Origin: Henckelia pumila
Taxonomy: Eukaryota; Streptophyta; Magnoliopsida; Lamiales; Gesneriaceae
Direction: 5' to 3'
Assembly (NCBI RefSeq): GCF_033568475.1
Contig: NC_133123.1
Span: 132,652,930-132,716,929 of the forward strand
DNA length: 64,000 nt
Shown: positions 12,032 through 21,807 of the stretch, piece by piece
Layout: every line of letters starts with the position of its first letter
Position numbering within the stretch: position 1 is the first letter of the stretch
Made by a program: the position numbers and the translations under genes
Notes under the pieces: model-generated
Told to the model about the DNA's origin: nothing
The model's database searches: none
What the model saw: the letters and a program-made list of their open reading frames with translations, nothing else

Positions 12032-13360
12032 ATGGCCATGCTCTCCACCTCGTTCCTCGCCGCCGACCACCACCTCCGCCGTCACAAGCCGCCTCCACCA
12101 CCCTCTCATGCCAAGTCCACATCCATATCCGCCATCATTATTCCTTCCTCTTCCTCCGCCTCCAGGTCCCAACAACAGCAACTCTACCAGCCTTACCGCC
12201 CGCCGCCGTCCCCCGTGCCACCCAAATACCGATCCCTCGACACCAGCGCCCGACTAGATATCCTTTCCAATAGATTAGGGCTCTGGTTCGAGTACGCCCC
12301 TCTAGTCACCTCTCTTTATCAAGAAGGGTTCATTTCCACCACTCTCGAAGAGATCACCGGAATCCCTTCTATCGAGCAGAACCGACTCCTTGTCGCGTCG
12401 CAGGTTCGAGACTCTATTGTCGAGTGTTGTGATTCCGATACCGTGTCTTTTTTTGACACCCCGGGATCCCCCGATATTCTCTACGAGATTCGAATCTTGA
12501 GCACCCCACAACGCGCCTCTTCCGCGGAGTTCATCATAAAGAATGGTTTCGATGGGAGGAGAGCCGGGGAGTTGGCTAAATCAATGAAAGATTTCCCGCG
12601 GAGGTATGCGGAGAGAGGGTGGGAGAGTTTTGATGGGAATTTACCGGGGGATTGTCTGGGTTTCATGTATTATAGGCAAGCCCAAGAGCATAAATCGGCG
12701 TCTTTGCTAGAGCTGAGTAGGGTTACATTGGAGAAGGCATTGGAGGTGTCAGAATCGGCACCCGCCAAGCAGAGAGTCTCGGTGGAATTAGAGGGGAAGG
12801 CCGGAGAGGAAGGAGGAGATGGTGCTGTTGCTGAAGTTGTGAAGGTTCCGGTTGTGAGGATGTCAGTGGGGGAGGTGTCACAGTCCACCACAGTGGCGGT
12901 TTTACCTGTTTGCAAGGCGGAGGGGAAGGGAGTGGAGGTGGAGGAGGCGCCATGGGAAAGTGGAATGTTGGGAGATTTCGGGGTCGTTGAGGCAGAGAAG
13001 GGGTGGAACCGGTGGGTGGTTTTACCCGGATGGGAGCCGGTGGCGATTTTGAAGAGAGGAGGGGTGGCGGTGGCGTTCAAAAGGGCGGGTGATGCATTGC
13101 AGTGGAGAGGCAGGAGGAGGGATGAGGAGGAGCAAATCTTGGTGGTGGCGGATAGAGGGAGGAGGGAGGTGGCGCTGGATGACGCGTATTATTTGGTCGT
13201 GAGTGGTGGCAATGGGAGCGGCGAGGAGGGGTTGAGAGTTGAGAGAGGCCTGAAGTTGAAGGAGATAGGGGTGGGGGACAGCTTGGGGACTGTGGTTTTG
13301 ATTGTTAGGCCACCTAGAGATGACTATGAAGATCAATCAGCTCCCCAAGATTGGGATTAG
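12032..13360 (+). CDS. RAF1: Rubisco accumulation factor 1, chloroplastic
   Basis: RAF1 is a chloroplast-stroma chaperone that binds dimers of the Rubisco large subunit after folding and helps build the L8 core. The gene is a single intact exon of 442 codons, the usual plant length. Residues 1-60 are rich in Ser, Pro and His with few acids, as expected for a transit peptide. Residues 66-230 form the helical N-terminal domain (LGLWFEYAPLVTSLYQEGF at 83-100; FPRRYAERGWESF near 188-200). A Glu/Gly-rich linker lies near 250-270, followed by the beta-domain to the C-terminus (VPVVRMSVGEV, FGVVEAEKGWNRWVVLPGW near 316-334). The first ATG of the frame is used; an in-frame second ATG lies two codons on. 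Its 3' end faces the cyclophilin gene. Family assignment rests on recognised conserved blocks. Confidence 0.93.
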   Translation: MAMLSTSFLAADHHLRRHKPPPPPSHAKSTSISAIIIPSSSSASRSQQQQLYQPYRPPPSPVPPKYRSLDTSARLDILSNRLGLWFEYAPLVTSLYQEGFISTTLEEITGIPSIEQNRLLVASQVRDSIVECCDSDTVSFFDTPGSPDILYEIRILSTPQRASSAEFIIKNGFDGRRAGELAKSMKDFPRRYAERGWESFDGNLPGDCLGFMYYRQAQEHKSASLLELSRVTLEKALEVSESAPAKQRVSVELEGKAGEEGGDGAVAEVVKVPVVRMSVGEVSQSTTVAVLPVCKAEGKGVEVEEAPWESGMLGDFGVVEAEKGWNRWVVLPGWEPVAILKRGGVAVAFKRAGDALQWRGRRRDEEEQILVVADRGRREVALDDAYYLVVSGGNGSGEEGLRVERGLKLKEIGVGDSLGTVVLIVRPPRDDYEDQSAPQDWD

Positions 13361-13980
13361 GATATACCTCCTTAGATCTTCTGCTATATTTGGTGTAGGA
13401 TGTGGTAGGAGCGTTGGAGTGGTGGAAAATTGTGGGAGGAAATAGAGCACAAAGGTTTATAGCAAACTATTGTCACACTTTAGATTATACTTTTGATAAA
13501 ATTTTGGATGAATTTCACTTTTTAATGATGTTTGTGTAAACATCAAAGAGTAAACTGAAGATAATATTTTGGTTATTTTGTTTGTGCTAGACTCGCTAAT
13601 TTGTCCACCTTGTTTATGAGGTTACTTGATTTTGTATGGAAGATAAACACAAGGTTGTGTGTTAATTGTAAGCAGATTCTTATATGAAAATTTGTTATAA
13701 TAAAATCTGTGGCATATGTTTCTCTTTAAATAATAAAATCTGTGGAATGTTTTTCAAACATTATTTTTTTGAAAGTTTTTTTCTATTACTGTATCAAGTT
13801 ACTAAATACGAATAAATTGTTTTAACAACTTATTATGTCGAGCCTAAGAAAAAAACTTATAAGTACATATTTCACAGCCGATAAATGATAATTAACATCT
13901 CCGCATTTGGGTAACAGAAACAGAGTTTCGACCCCTACTCTCTAGCCAACATCGCCCGCAATTAACAATAGCATTCTTCA
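13361..13980. other. Shared 3' flank of two convergent genes
   Basis: Non-coding, with no ORF. AT-rich with AATAAA-like signals; a 16-bp unit containing AATAAAATCTGTGG is repeated near 13697 and 13730. It probably holds the 3' UTRs and poly(A) sites of RAF1 (+) and the cyclophilin (-). Confidence 0.6.
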
Positions 13981-14496
13981 TTATAGCTCACCACAATCCT
14001 CGATTACAACAGTAGACGATGTAGTACCTGACTGAGAACCAACATTCTCCATCTCCTTCACCACATCATAGCCTTCCACAACTTTCCCAAATACGACGTG
14101 TTTACCATCGAGCCAACTTGTCTTTGCAGTGGTTATAAAGAATTGTGAACCGTTGGTGTTCGGCCCAGAATTTGCCATTGATAGCAGGCCTGGCTCTGTG
14201 TGCTTCAGTTTGAAATTCTCATCAGAAAATTTCATCCCATAAATCGACTCTCCTCCAGTTCCATTACCTCTCGTAAAGTCTCCTCCTTGGCACATAAAAC
14301 TTGGAATAATACGATGGAATTTACTACCCTTGTAATGCAATGGCTTCCCAGAAGCTCCAACCCCTTTCTCCCCGGTGCAAAGGGCTCTGAAGTTCTCAGC
14401 AGTTTTGGGTGTGCTGTCCGCAAACAGCTCCATCACGACACGCCCAGCTTTCGCCTTTCCGATCAAAATGTCGAAGAATACCTTCGGGTTCTTCAT
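13981..14496 (-). CDS. Cytosolic cyclophilin-type peptidyl-prolyl isomerase
   Basis: Catalyses cis-trans isomerisation of X-Pro bonds; single-domain cyclophilins of this type act mainly in the cytosol. The start at 14494-14496 (MKNPKVFFD) gives 171 residues, the normal length for plant single-domain cyclophilins. The frame stays open upstream to 14565, but that part lies in a 5'-UTR intron: a pyrimidine tract and CAG acceptor end at 14501, four bases before the ATG. Active-site residues are present: Arg62 (FHRIIP), Phe67, Met68, Gln70 (SFMCQGGDF), Trp128 and His133 (WLDGKH). The plant-type insert [11 protein letters not shown] is at 44-54. Ser replaces the usual Gly before FMCQ. There is no signal peptide. 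A close cyclophilin A homologue; which paralogue cannot be told. Confidence 0.94.
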   Translation of the reverse strand: MKNPKVFFDILIGKAKAGRVVMELFADSTPKTAENFRALCTGEKGVGASGKPLHYKGSKFHRIIPSFMCQGGDFTRGNGTGGESIYGMKFSDENFKLKHTEPGLLSMANSGPNTNGSQFFITTAKTSWLDGKHVVFGKVVEGYDVVKEMENVGSQSGTTSSTVVIEDCGEL

Positions 14497-14500
14497 CTCT

Positions 14501-15167
14501 CTGAAATTAGAGGTGTAAAAAAGAAAAGACATTACAAGTTTGCAATGCTTAGGCTGGAAGCTCATCTAAAATTGGATGGTTTAGTCATCCAACTTTAACA
14601 GCCCTAAGTTTGTAAAACTTCGGCGAAATTATAGAAAAAACAGGATGAACAGCGCTACAGCGGCAATGCAGCATACATACTAAATTTGTATGTAAAGTAA
14701 ACTAATGACATGATTTACTAACAAGTTGCCCATTTTCAAATTCAACACTTCACCCAAAAAAATACAAAATCACGTAAATTTTTTTAAAAAACGTTGTACT
14801 GAGAATAAGAATTATCATTCACGTAGTCAAATCGCATACAACACCACATATTATCACAAATTCATACACCAGATCCAAGAAAAATCCCACCGAAACTTCG
14901 GGAAAAAAGTTCAAAACATTTTTCCCGAAACCAATTCGTCACATGGAAAACAAATGTTCATCCGATGTTAAATTCCTCTTGGATGAATCAACATTTAACA
15001 TCAAGAGGATTACAAACTACGGAAGATACAATGAATTTTAATGTCGCACAATTTTTGAGCCCCACAGGCTTCTGGAAATCAACACCTATGAGGCCTTCGA
15101 TATGTGCTGCCACACATACAAATCGATTGAAACTCAAATTGAATGCGGCAAACAAAGGGATTCTCAC
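14501..15167 (-). other. 5'-UTR intron of the cyclophilin gene
   Basis: On the minus strand the donor context TTAG|GTGAGA is at 15167 and the acceptor CTAATTTCAG ends at 14501. The leader exon would lie at about 15168-15250. This explains why the coding frame appears to extend beyond the true start. Predicted from splice signals only. Confidence 0.65.
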
Positions 15168-15258
15168 CTAAGACCTTTGTCCTTTGGTGAGTGATGCAAC
15201 TTTCGTTTTTTGCTTCTTCAAATGAACAGACTGAAATGGCTGCTGGCCTTAACACTTA

Positions 15259-15290
15259 TAGGGTTTTTCTAGGGTTTTAGACTTTATAGT
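15259..15290 (-). promoter_or_regulatory. Cyclophilin promoter: TATA box plus two telo-boxes
   Basis: On the minus strand an ACTATAAAGT sequence (15281-15290) is followed closely by two AAACCCTA telo-box motifs (15270-15277 and 15259-15266). Telo-boxes near the start site are typical of highly expressed plant housekeeping genes. The spacing to the leader exon fits a start site near 15250. Confidence 0.6.
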
Positions 15291-15411
15291 ATGCTGATTT
15301 TGCCATTACGCCCCTCCCTTTCAAAGTATTTCGACATCCCTCCCATAATTGAGTCGGTGAGATGGAGGAGAATGGTGATTAAGAAAGTAGACAAAGTTAA
15401 AAAAATGTTTT

Positions 15412-15562
15412 TTTATTAACAAGGTATTTGGATGGCCATTTAAATGCTTAAAAAAATATTTTTTTAAAGTTAAAATTAGACCTTTTTCAAAAGCCAAAAA
15501 TTGTAACTTAAAAAAATACTTTTTTTTAAAAAATATCTATCAAATTCAAACGGACCCAAAGT
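15412..15562. mobile_element. Degenerate Tourist-like MITE
   Basis: This stretch matches, in reverse orientation, the MITE at 47800-47995: AAAAGCCAAAAATTGTAACTT, then a long A/T block, then AATATCTATCAAATTCAAACGGACCC. The outer left end is poorly preserved and no clean TSD is seen. Confidence 0.55.
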
Positions 15563-16530
15563 TTTAATTTCTCTACCAAATCAAAAAAGCAAACACTTAT
15601 ATGAGACTGTTTTAAGGGGCATGTTCATGCAACGAATCCGGGTCGGATTAACCCTCTTTTTAACCCGTGAGATTCAAGTATTCAAGTCTGAACCCTGATT
15701 CTTGACTCTATTTTCTCCCAATTTTTCGCATTGGCCTACTTATTTTTGAGCTTCCGCAATGGCCTACTTTCAACCGACAAGATCGCTGCTATTTTCCCAG
15801 CTTCTCAATCGCTTCCATCCATCTGAAATCTCTGGCTACATTGAAGAACAAAGATCGCTGCCATCTACTGAGAAGATCGCTGCTATATTGAAGAACGAAG
15901 ATTAAATCGAGGTCAAGATTTCATTTTTAAAAAAAATCTGAAACTCTCTCCCCGTATGATGTTTAAATCGATTTCATTTGTCAAAATTAAATTTGTTGTA
16001 TGATGTTAATATGCTGGAACTGAAATCTGATGCAAAGCTTTTGGTTGTCTTTTGTCGATCTTTTCAAATGAAACTCGCTTCCCGTTTGTTCTTCTTGTTT
16101 TCAATAAAATAATTGCTTGAGAGACAGGGAAAGGTAATTGATTTTGCTTGTTGTATTGTGGGTTTGCGTTGGCTTCCTCAGAATTCTACTAATTTTCTGA
16201 TATTTTTCATTCCTCCTAGTTGCTGTCAGTTTAAATTTTGGATTAAGCGTGATTCATCAGTCATGAAGAGCACGATTCATCAGTCATGAAGGATCAGAAT
16301 TCTGTTATGCATTTGCAGATTGATGCTGATCTTTTTATGTAGGCAGCCTTTTTGTTCCTGGATAGTTTTGATTATATTTTTGTTACTCGTACTCTTGCCG
16401 GTTTTTTGCTTTGTTGCTTATCTATGTGTTGGTTACCTGTGTAGTATTATTGTTTTTTTATGAGGTTGGTTCATTGGCTTTCAGAATAAATTGTTGTTCT
16501 CTTTCATCAGATGTGATGTTAATCTTTTGC
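15563..16530. other. Non-coding stretch, possible old 5' exon
   Basis: No ORF or conserved protein. A small imperfect repetition of GATCGCTGC(C/T)AT occurs near 15781, 15853 and 15875, next to a GAAGAACGAAGATT context that looks like UTR sequence. Nothing else is recognised. Confidence 0.35.
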
Positions 16531-16845
16531 TAGACACACTTTGCCACGCTCTCAATTCAAACTTATGCATAATAGTGAAAGCTCTAGACTGTAACGCAGC
16601 TGTAGCTGGCCGGGATGCTTTAGCCAAGACTGTTTATGCTCGACTGTTCGATTGGTAGGCTGAATATTTTATGGATCGTTGATACAGCGCTTGATTAAAT
16701 TAATTACATGAATGTTGGTCTGGACGAGTTCTATACGTTTCAGGCTTGTTGACAAGACTAATAGATCAGTTGAGCAAGATCTGGACTTTGAGATACAAAT
16801 TGGAGTTCTGGACATTTATGGGTTTGAATGCTTTAAGTTGAACAG
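16531..16845 (+). pseudogene. Myosin motor-domain fragment with retained intron
   Basis: Two adjacent exons of a plant myosin motor survive. Exon piece 1 (about 16555-16654) reads VKALDCNAAVAGRDALAKTVYARLFDW after a frame-shifted start. Exon piece 2 (16744-16845) reads [32 protein letters not shown] and includes the switch-II motif DIYGFE. They are joined by an intron with intact GT-AG ends (16655-16743) that splits the Trp codon exactly, so this is a genomic fragment and not a processed copy. A donor GTAAAT follows at 16846, but the next myosin exon is not found. The rest of the motor (P-loop, actin-binding region) and the tail are absent. Best read as a relict or a captured gene fragment. 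Confidence 0.8.
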
Positions 16846-17547
16846 GTAAATCATCATTGATTTGTTTTTTTCCCCCATTTGAAAACACATACTTGTTAAT
16901 TCCTATAATATCTGGACAAAGATTGAATTAGATTGAAAAAGAAGAGCTAGACCAAGCAAGGAAGACCATTTATATGTAGTATTAGCTTGAATAGCATCAA
17001 TTTGGTTGTTTTAAAAAAAACCCGGGAGCTGGAATATTGAAAACTTTAAGCAATTGACTGAATGAGCTTCTTTAGAATGTCATCATGTATGAGGAAAAAT
17101 CTAAAAAATGCTTCATTCTAGCTGTTCTTGGTCGATTGTTTTAATAATTTGCTAGTCTTGGTCTAGACTGTTGCCTTTTTGGTGCATAATTGGTATTTTG
17201 GAAACCAGATATCAGAGCTCCTTTATCATGTTTACGTGGTGTACTTGCAGTGATAAATGAAATCAACAAGAGAAGTCATTATTCCATTGGTTTTTACCAT
17301 TTAGCTTGGAAAAAAAATATATTTGCAGACTTGATATCTCTGTATATGATAGGTGTAGAAGCTGCAGAATGCAAATATGAGAGCACTCGTCGTTTCTGTT
17401 GCTATTCTTAAACGCAAACCCCCAAAAAAAGATGGGGCCTTTGTGTCTCATGAAATGAATACTTCTGATGGCGAACTGGATTCTGGTTATGTTTCTTATC
17501 TTTTTAAGACGTCACATACTATTCATGAAAACATTCCGGGTTTTGCA
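16846..17547. other. Non-coding stretch after the myosin fragment
   Basis: AT-rich sequence with short chance ORFs only. No further myosin exon or other recognised gene was seen on either strand. Confidence 0.4.
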
Positions 17548-17985
17548 TCATTCATCTTCTAGCTTTCTGCACATGCTTTCATATCTCTTCAAAATCTGAA
17601 ATGATGCTGGATGAAACAAGAAAGCTCCCTTCCTCTCATGTTCGATTCTCTCTGAGTTATCCTTAACAATATGCCTGAACTCATTCTCGTGAGATAAATT
17701 CCATGGCCAGACAACATCCCGAGACAAGTGATCTGAACATCCGAAATCTTCATACCGTTGCATATGTTGATTATAACTACTGTGCATTTTTTAGATGTGA
17801 AGTGCAGAATTGGCGGCATCGTACTCGAATCTTGTGCCATAACCAAACAAATCCACATCCTTGCACGACTCTACTTGTTCTTGATCACCTCCCCGGAAGC
17901 CATTCTGCTCTGCCCATATCTCAGGACTGGTTAAATAATACATACTTGGCTTCTGTGGATTTGCTCGTTCTGTAAATTTCACCAA
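17548..17985 (-). pseudogene. Unrecognised coding fragment broken by a TAA
   Basis: On the minus strand a single frame of about 145 codons runs from 17985 to 17548, broken only by a TAA at 17788-17790. The composition looks protein-like, not random: hydrophilic, rich in Glu, Asp, His, Tyr and Ser, with stretches such as YYLTSPEIWAEQNGF, DVDLFGYGTRFEYDAA, DVVWPWNLSHENEF and FQILKRYESMCRKLEDE, ending in a stop. A possible acceptor (TTTACAG) lies just upstream. I do not recognise the family. It may be a last exon of a dead gene, or two exons where the TAA lies in unspliced sequence. Confidence 0.4.
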
Positions 17986-18149
17986 ATTGATGGCGCATGT
18001 TGGAGTATCATACTCTGTCTATTAATGACGCAACCAATTCAATTGTATGGACATACTTGCCTTGTAAATGTATCTTATAGTTATGTTTTCATCAAGGATT
18101 GAGATTCTATATATCTTTTGCATGTGACCAAAAAAGAAATATCTTTCAT

Positions 18150-18560
18150 ATAAATAAATAATATTTTTTTATGTCAAACTTACATACGATAAAATTATTA
18201 TTTTTATCTTAAAAATTAATATTTTTAACATAAAATAATATTTTTTAGATAAAAAATAATACATTTATCATTAAAACTAATATTTTTAACATAAAAATAA
18301 AATACTTTTTTTTTCAAATTAACATATGTTAAAAATAATACTTTTATCATAAAAAATAATATTTTGACCAAAATAATAATAATTTTCACAAAGAAAGTAA
18401 TGCTTTTTATGTTAAGCTTAAGTACTTTAGAAGTAATATTTTTCACATAAAAATTAATACTCTTAACATAAAAGATAATATTTCACATAAAAAATAATTA
18501 TGTCAAATTAACATACGTTATACGTAATACATTTAACATAACTCAATCTTCAAAACATTT
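18150..18560. repeat. AT-rich degenerate short repeat tract
   Basis: Many imperfect copies of units such as AACATAAAAAATAATATTTTT, about 20-40 bp apart and interspersed with ACATACGTTA-type words. Over 85 percent A+T by eye. No coding content; the ORF here is compositional. Confidence 0.6.
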
Positions 18561-20003
18561 ATGAATGTGGTCGAGTGTTCTGAGACAATTTCAAACACAA
18601 AAATTTATTCTAAGTGCCATCTTTATTAAATTATGAGATTTTGTTTCTTATTTATTCTTTGAACCAAAGAAAGAACGAAAACATGTCTAGCATATCTATA
18701 ATCCAAATCGCACACATAAATAAATGATTAATGTATCTTCTCCTACAAAAGGAAGAGCATAAAAAAGAGATGAACAACTACTAAAACACCAACAATTTAA
18801 TCTTTGCTCTCCATTCTTGAAACATTTTACTGTATTCTCTTACTTTATACTCTCGTCATTAGTCCTTTAAAGCCAGAGGACTATCGAATCCTGCATCCAA
18901 GATATCATTTAGTTTGGCATAAGTAAGTTTTATGGTGTGATCATTTGAGAAACAGTAATATGCCAAAATTAGCTCAGGTGCAAAGGAACCATCGAGTTTT
19001 CAGAATCAAAGCCGCATTATAAAATCAAATTAATCATTCAAGGTACAAATAAAAATAAGAGAATAATAAGTTGCATCACGAGTAAATTGAAGTGCTTCAC
19101 CTACATTTCAAAAACTGAATGATTTCATCCAGACAACAATACCAAATGCTGACTCAATGTTATTCATTCAAGCTTGTGATTTCGCGCTCTAGTACTATGT
19201 AAGAAATCAGTTTTTCAGAAGTTTGGACAGATAAAAAGTACCTCAACAATAGTATTTACACTTAAATAATGTATGAATACTACATCATTAGTGAGACATC
19301 GATAACTTAATCTTCAGGAAAAATGCATCACAATTCACAAGCTCGACTTGTAGTTGATAAAGATTGAATATTACAAAAACATAGGAGATGTGAAAATCAG
19401 AAGCAAGCAAGATTTTATCTTTTTACGAAATGAGGAATCTTGAGACTTGAATGGGCTGATACACCGTCTACAAAACATAAATTTTCAAGCAAACCTATTG
19501 AACTCGAATTTCGTAACGAGCTAGAGCCAAACATAGTACCACCTTCGGACATGACACAATAAAAATCAATTCCTCGATCCACTTCTCACATCCAACTACA
19601 GTTTTAGAAACAGAAAAACGAGAAAAGAAAAGAAAATACGACAGTAGGAGATTTATACAAACTCTTCAATTCCTCAACCGACTTCTCGCATCCAACTTGT
19701 AAGTGCACCGGAATCCATAAATACCAAACATAAACATCCCAAGTTGTAAACTAACCAGAAGGAAAAAAAAAACTCTAAAGCCACAAGTAAATTAAAAAAA
19801 AGATCAAGCAATGCTAAAAAATTTGTACACGTGAGTAAATGAAAGACTAATCAAGAAATCACAACAAAATTCAATCAAAAAGGAGAAAACCAAAATCTAA
19901 CACCATGCGCCAGTGCATAGTTAAAAAAAATCAACCAAAAAATACCAAACGATCGAGCTTTTTAGGAAACACAAAAACCCAATTTGACAATCAATCACAA
20001 AGA
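18561..20003. other. AT-rich non-coding stretch
   Basis: No ORF of note and no recognised gene or repeat on either strand. Confidence 0.45.
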
Positions 20004-20210
20004 TCAATAATCGTGAGAATCAAGCCAAGATGGACAAAAAAAAGAAGGATATTGATAGTTCTTGAGCTTCTTTAAAAACATCACTGAATTTTCTTTACCC
20101 AATTTGTCATGCTTTATCTCGAATGCTGCTCGACATATGATCCTATTAGTTAAAAAATAGGCAGCCTGGCTCAAGTTTATCACCTCGGACGAATGAGATT
20201 TTTCCATCAT
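20004..20210 (-). pseudogene. Cytochrome P450-like fragment
   Basis: The minus-strand stretch VINLSQAAYFLTNRIICRAAF resembles the segment of CYP71-type plant P450s with the pattern V-N-L-S-x-x-x-x-x-L-T-N-x-I-x-C-R-x-A-F. In active enzymes this is followed by G-K-x-Y; here it is EIKHDKLG. There is no N-terminal anchor, no I-helix and no heme-binding Cys region nearby, so this is at most an isolated exon relict. Identification is by motif only. Confidence 0.45.
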
Positions 20211-20469
20211 GTCTTCAAGACACTCTACTTCATCTCCGAAATAAAATCGATGCTTTACAGTATGAATTAAATTTAAGACACTTCATGAGCGCAAGCAAAC
20301 CATTTTTTTTAATCATTGATACACTAAAAAAACCTATGCTGATGCATAACAAACCATTAAATGTTTCAAATACCCAGAAATCCTTTCACTCTTACGATTC
20401 ACAAGATTTTAGTAGTGAAATGGAAAATTACACATAGAATATGCTATCCAAACTATGAAAACCTGGAAA

Positions 20470-20740
20470 ATTAATTGTAAACAGATATAAACTAAACCTT
20501 CGAGAGCGGATCGATAAGCAGAAATCTTCATCTTCGAAGTTGTCGGCGAGCTTCTCACTTTGAACCTATCGAATCGAGATGGAGCGGCGAGTGTGAATCC
20601 ATGGTTTCCTATTGATTATGCGATGTGGCGGCGATTAAGAAATTGCGATGGAATTGGGGCATGAGTCAGGCGACAGATTGGGGATTAGAAGATGGGGGTG
20701 AGAGGAGAGATTAGAACAGGGTCCAGATGACAATTGGACC
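20470..20740 (-). other. Possible 5' leader exon
   Basis: A GC-richer island on the minus strand with pyrimidine-rich leader-like sequence, three short ATG frames (the longest reads MDSHSPLHLDSIGSK then stop) and a plausible donor after CTCTCGAAG near 20500. It looks like the first exon of a transcript reading toward the P450-like fragment, but no coding continuation is recognised. Confidence 0.3.
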
Positions 20741-21807
20741 GGGTAATATTTTGCTTAGATTGATCCGTCTCATGGATCCGTCCCACGAATCTAGTTTCAC
20801 AGTAGTGTTATTCAATCAAAAATTATTTATATGTGTACAATAGTTTTATTTATAGACAAGATTTTAGATATGAAAAAAATAATACAATAAATAGAATTCG
20901 TGTTGTGTTTAAACTCAATCATATTCGATATTTATGTGTAATTTGGTTCGATGACATCCTAGTTTAACAAATAAAACAAAATTAATAAAATGAAACAGAA
21001 ATAAAGAGAAAAAATTCACTATATTACTACCAAATTCATAGAATCACACTCTACTTCATATATATAGTTAAAAAAAATCATAAAACGATCTATCACATTC
21101 ACATGATAACAAATAGATGGCAATAGGACGGGTTTCGCCAAACTTGAAACTCGCCCCGCCAAGAAATAAGACCAGACCCGCCCCGCATCAAACCCGGCGG
21201 ATCCAACCAAGTCATGGACTTGAGTTTCAAAAAAAAAAAAGAACGTGTGGTGTGTGTGCTAGAATTAAGGAGGTGGATTTCATATTTATCACACATAATG
21301 TTAAATTGAGTATTCGAAATGGATCATTTAAGTTTGATGAGTCATGAGTTAGAATCCTCCTACAAGCTATTGCTCATGACTTCATGAGACATTAGAGACA
21401 AAGACAAAACCCACTGAAATCAGCAGTCATTTTCTAAATTTTTAATCAAAACTAGAATACAGACGAACATCTCTGGTTACAATCCAATCAATGTAGGAGA
21501 TTATGCAACACATAAACTAGCGTAATATTTGAAATTACCATACTGTACAGTTCACCAGAAAATTTTGAGTGACAAACTGCACAAACGAATAAACTTTTGT
21601 TTATTAGGGATATAAAATGCAGTAGGGATATAAACGAAATCTACAAATATTTAGTGATATAAACTGCAGAATAAACTTTTGTCACTAAATATTAGCGACA
21701 AACTGCACAAACGAATAAACGAAATCTACAACTGCAGAATATTTAGGGATATAAACACGATTCCGCTTTAACTTTTTAAGCAGGAGACCATCACTTCGTC
21801 GCCATTC
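20741..21807. other. Intergenic stretch 3' of the AHL gene
   Basis: No gene is seen. It contains a GC-rich island (about 21118-21210, GGACGGGTTTCGCC ... CCCGGCGGATCC) of a kind dispersed in many plant genomes and, near 21600-21740, a locally repeated AACTGCA / ATTTAG(T/G)GATATAAAC pattern. Confidence 0.4.

Noticed and set aside
11956-12273. Alternative plus-strand ORF overlapping the RAF1 start
   Set aside because: Out of frame with the conserved RAF1 domains; caused by the CCG-rich transit-peptide region.
12670-13336. Long minus-strand ORFs across the RAF1 gene (12670-13080, 13022-13336)
   Set aside because: They are shadows of the GC-rich RAF1 coding frame; low-complexity Pro/Ser/Thr content and no homology recognised.
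14497-14565. N-terminal extension of the cyclophilin frame to an upstream ATG
   Set aside because: This part lies upstream of a clear pyrimidine tract and CAG acceptor ending at 14501; the family start MxNPKVFFD at 14496 gives the normal length.
18225-18446. Possible membrane peptide on the minus strand
   Set aside because: Product of the AT-rich repeat tract; Ile/Lys/Phe-only composition.
20741-20810. GATCCGTCTCATGGATCCGTC as a transposon end
   Set aside because: Resembles dispersed plant repeats, but no matching opposite end or TSD could be found.
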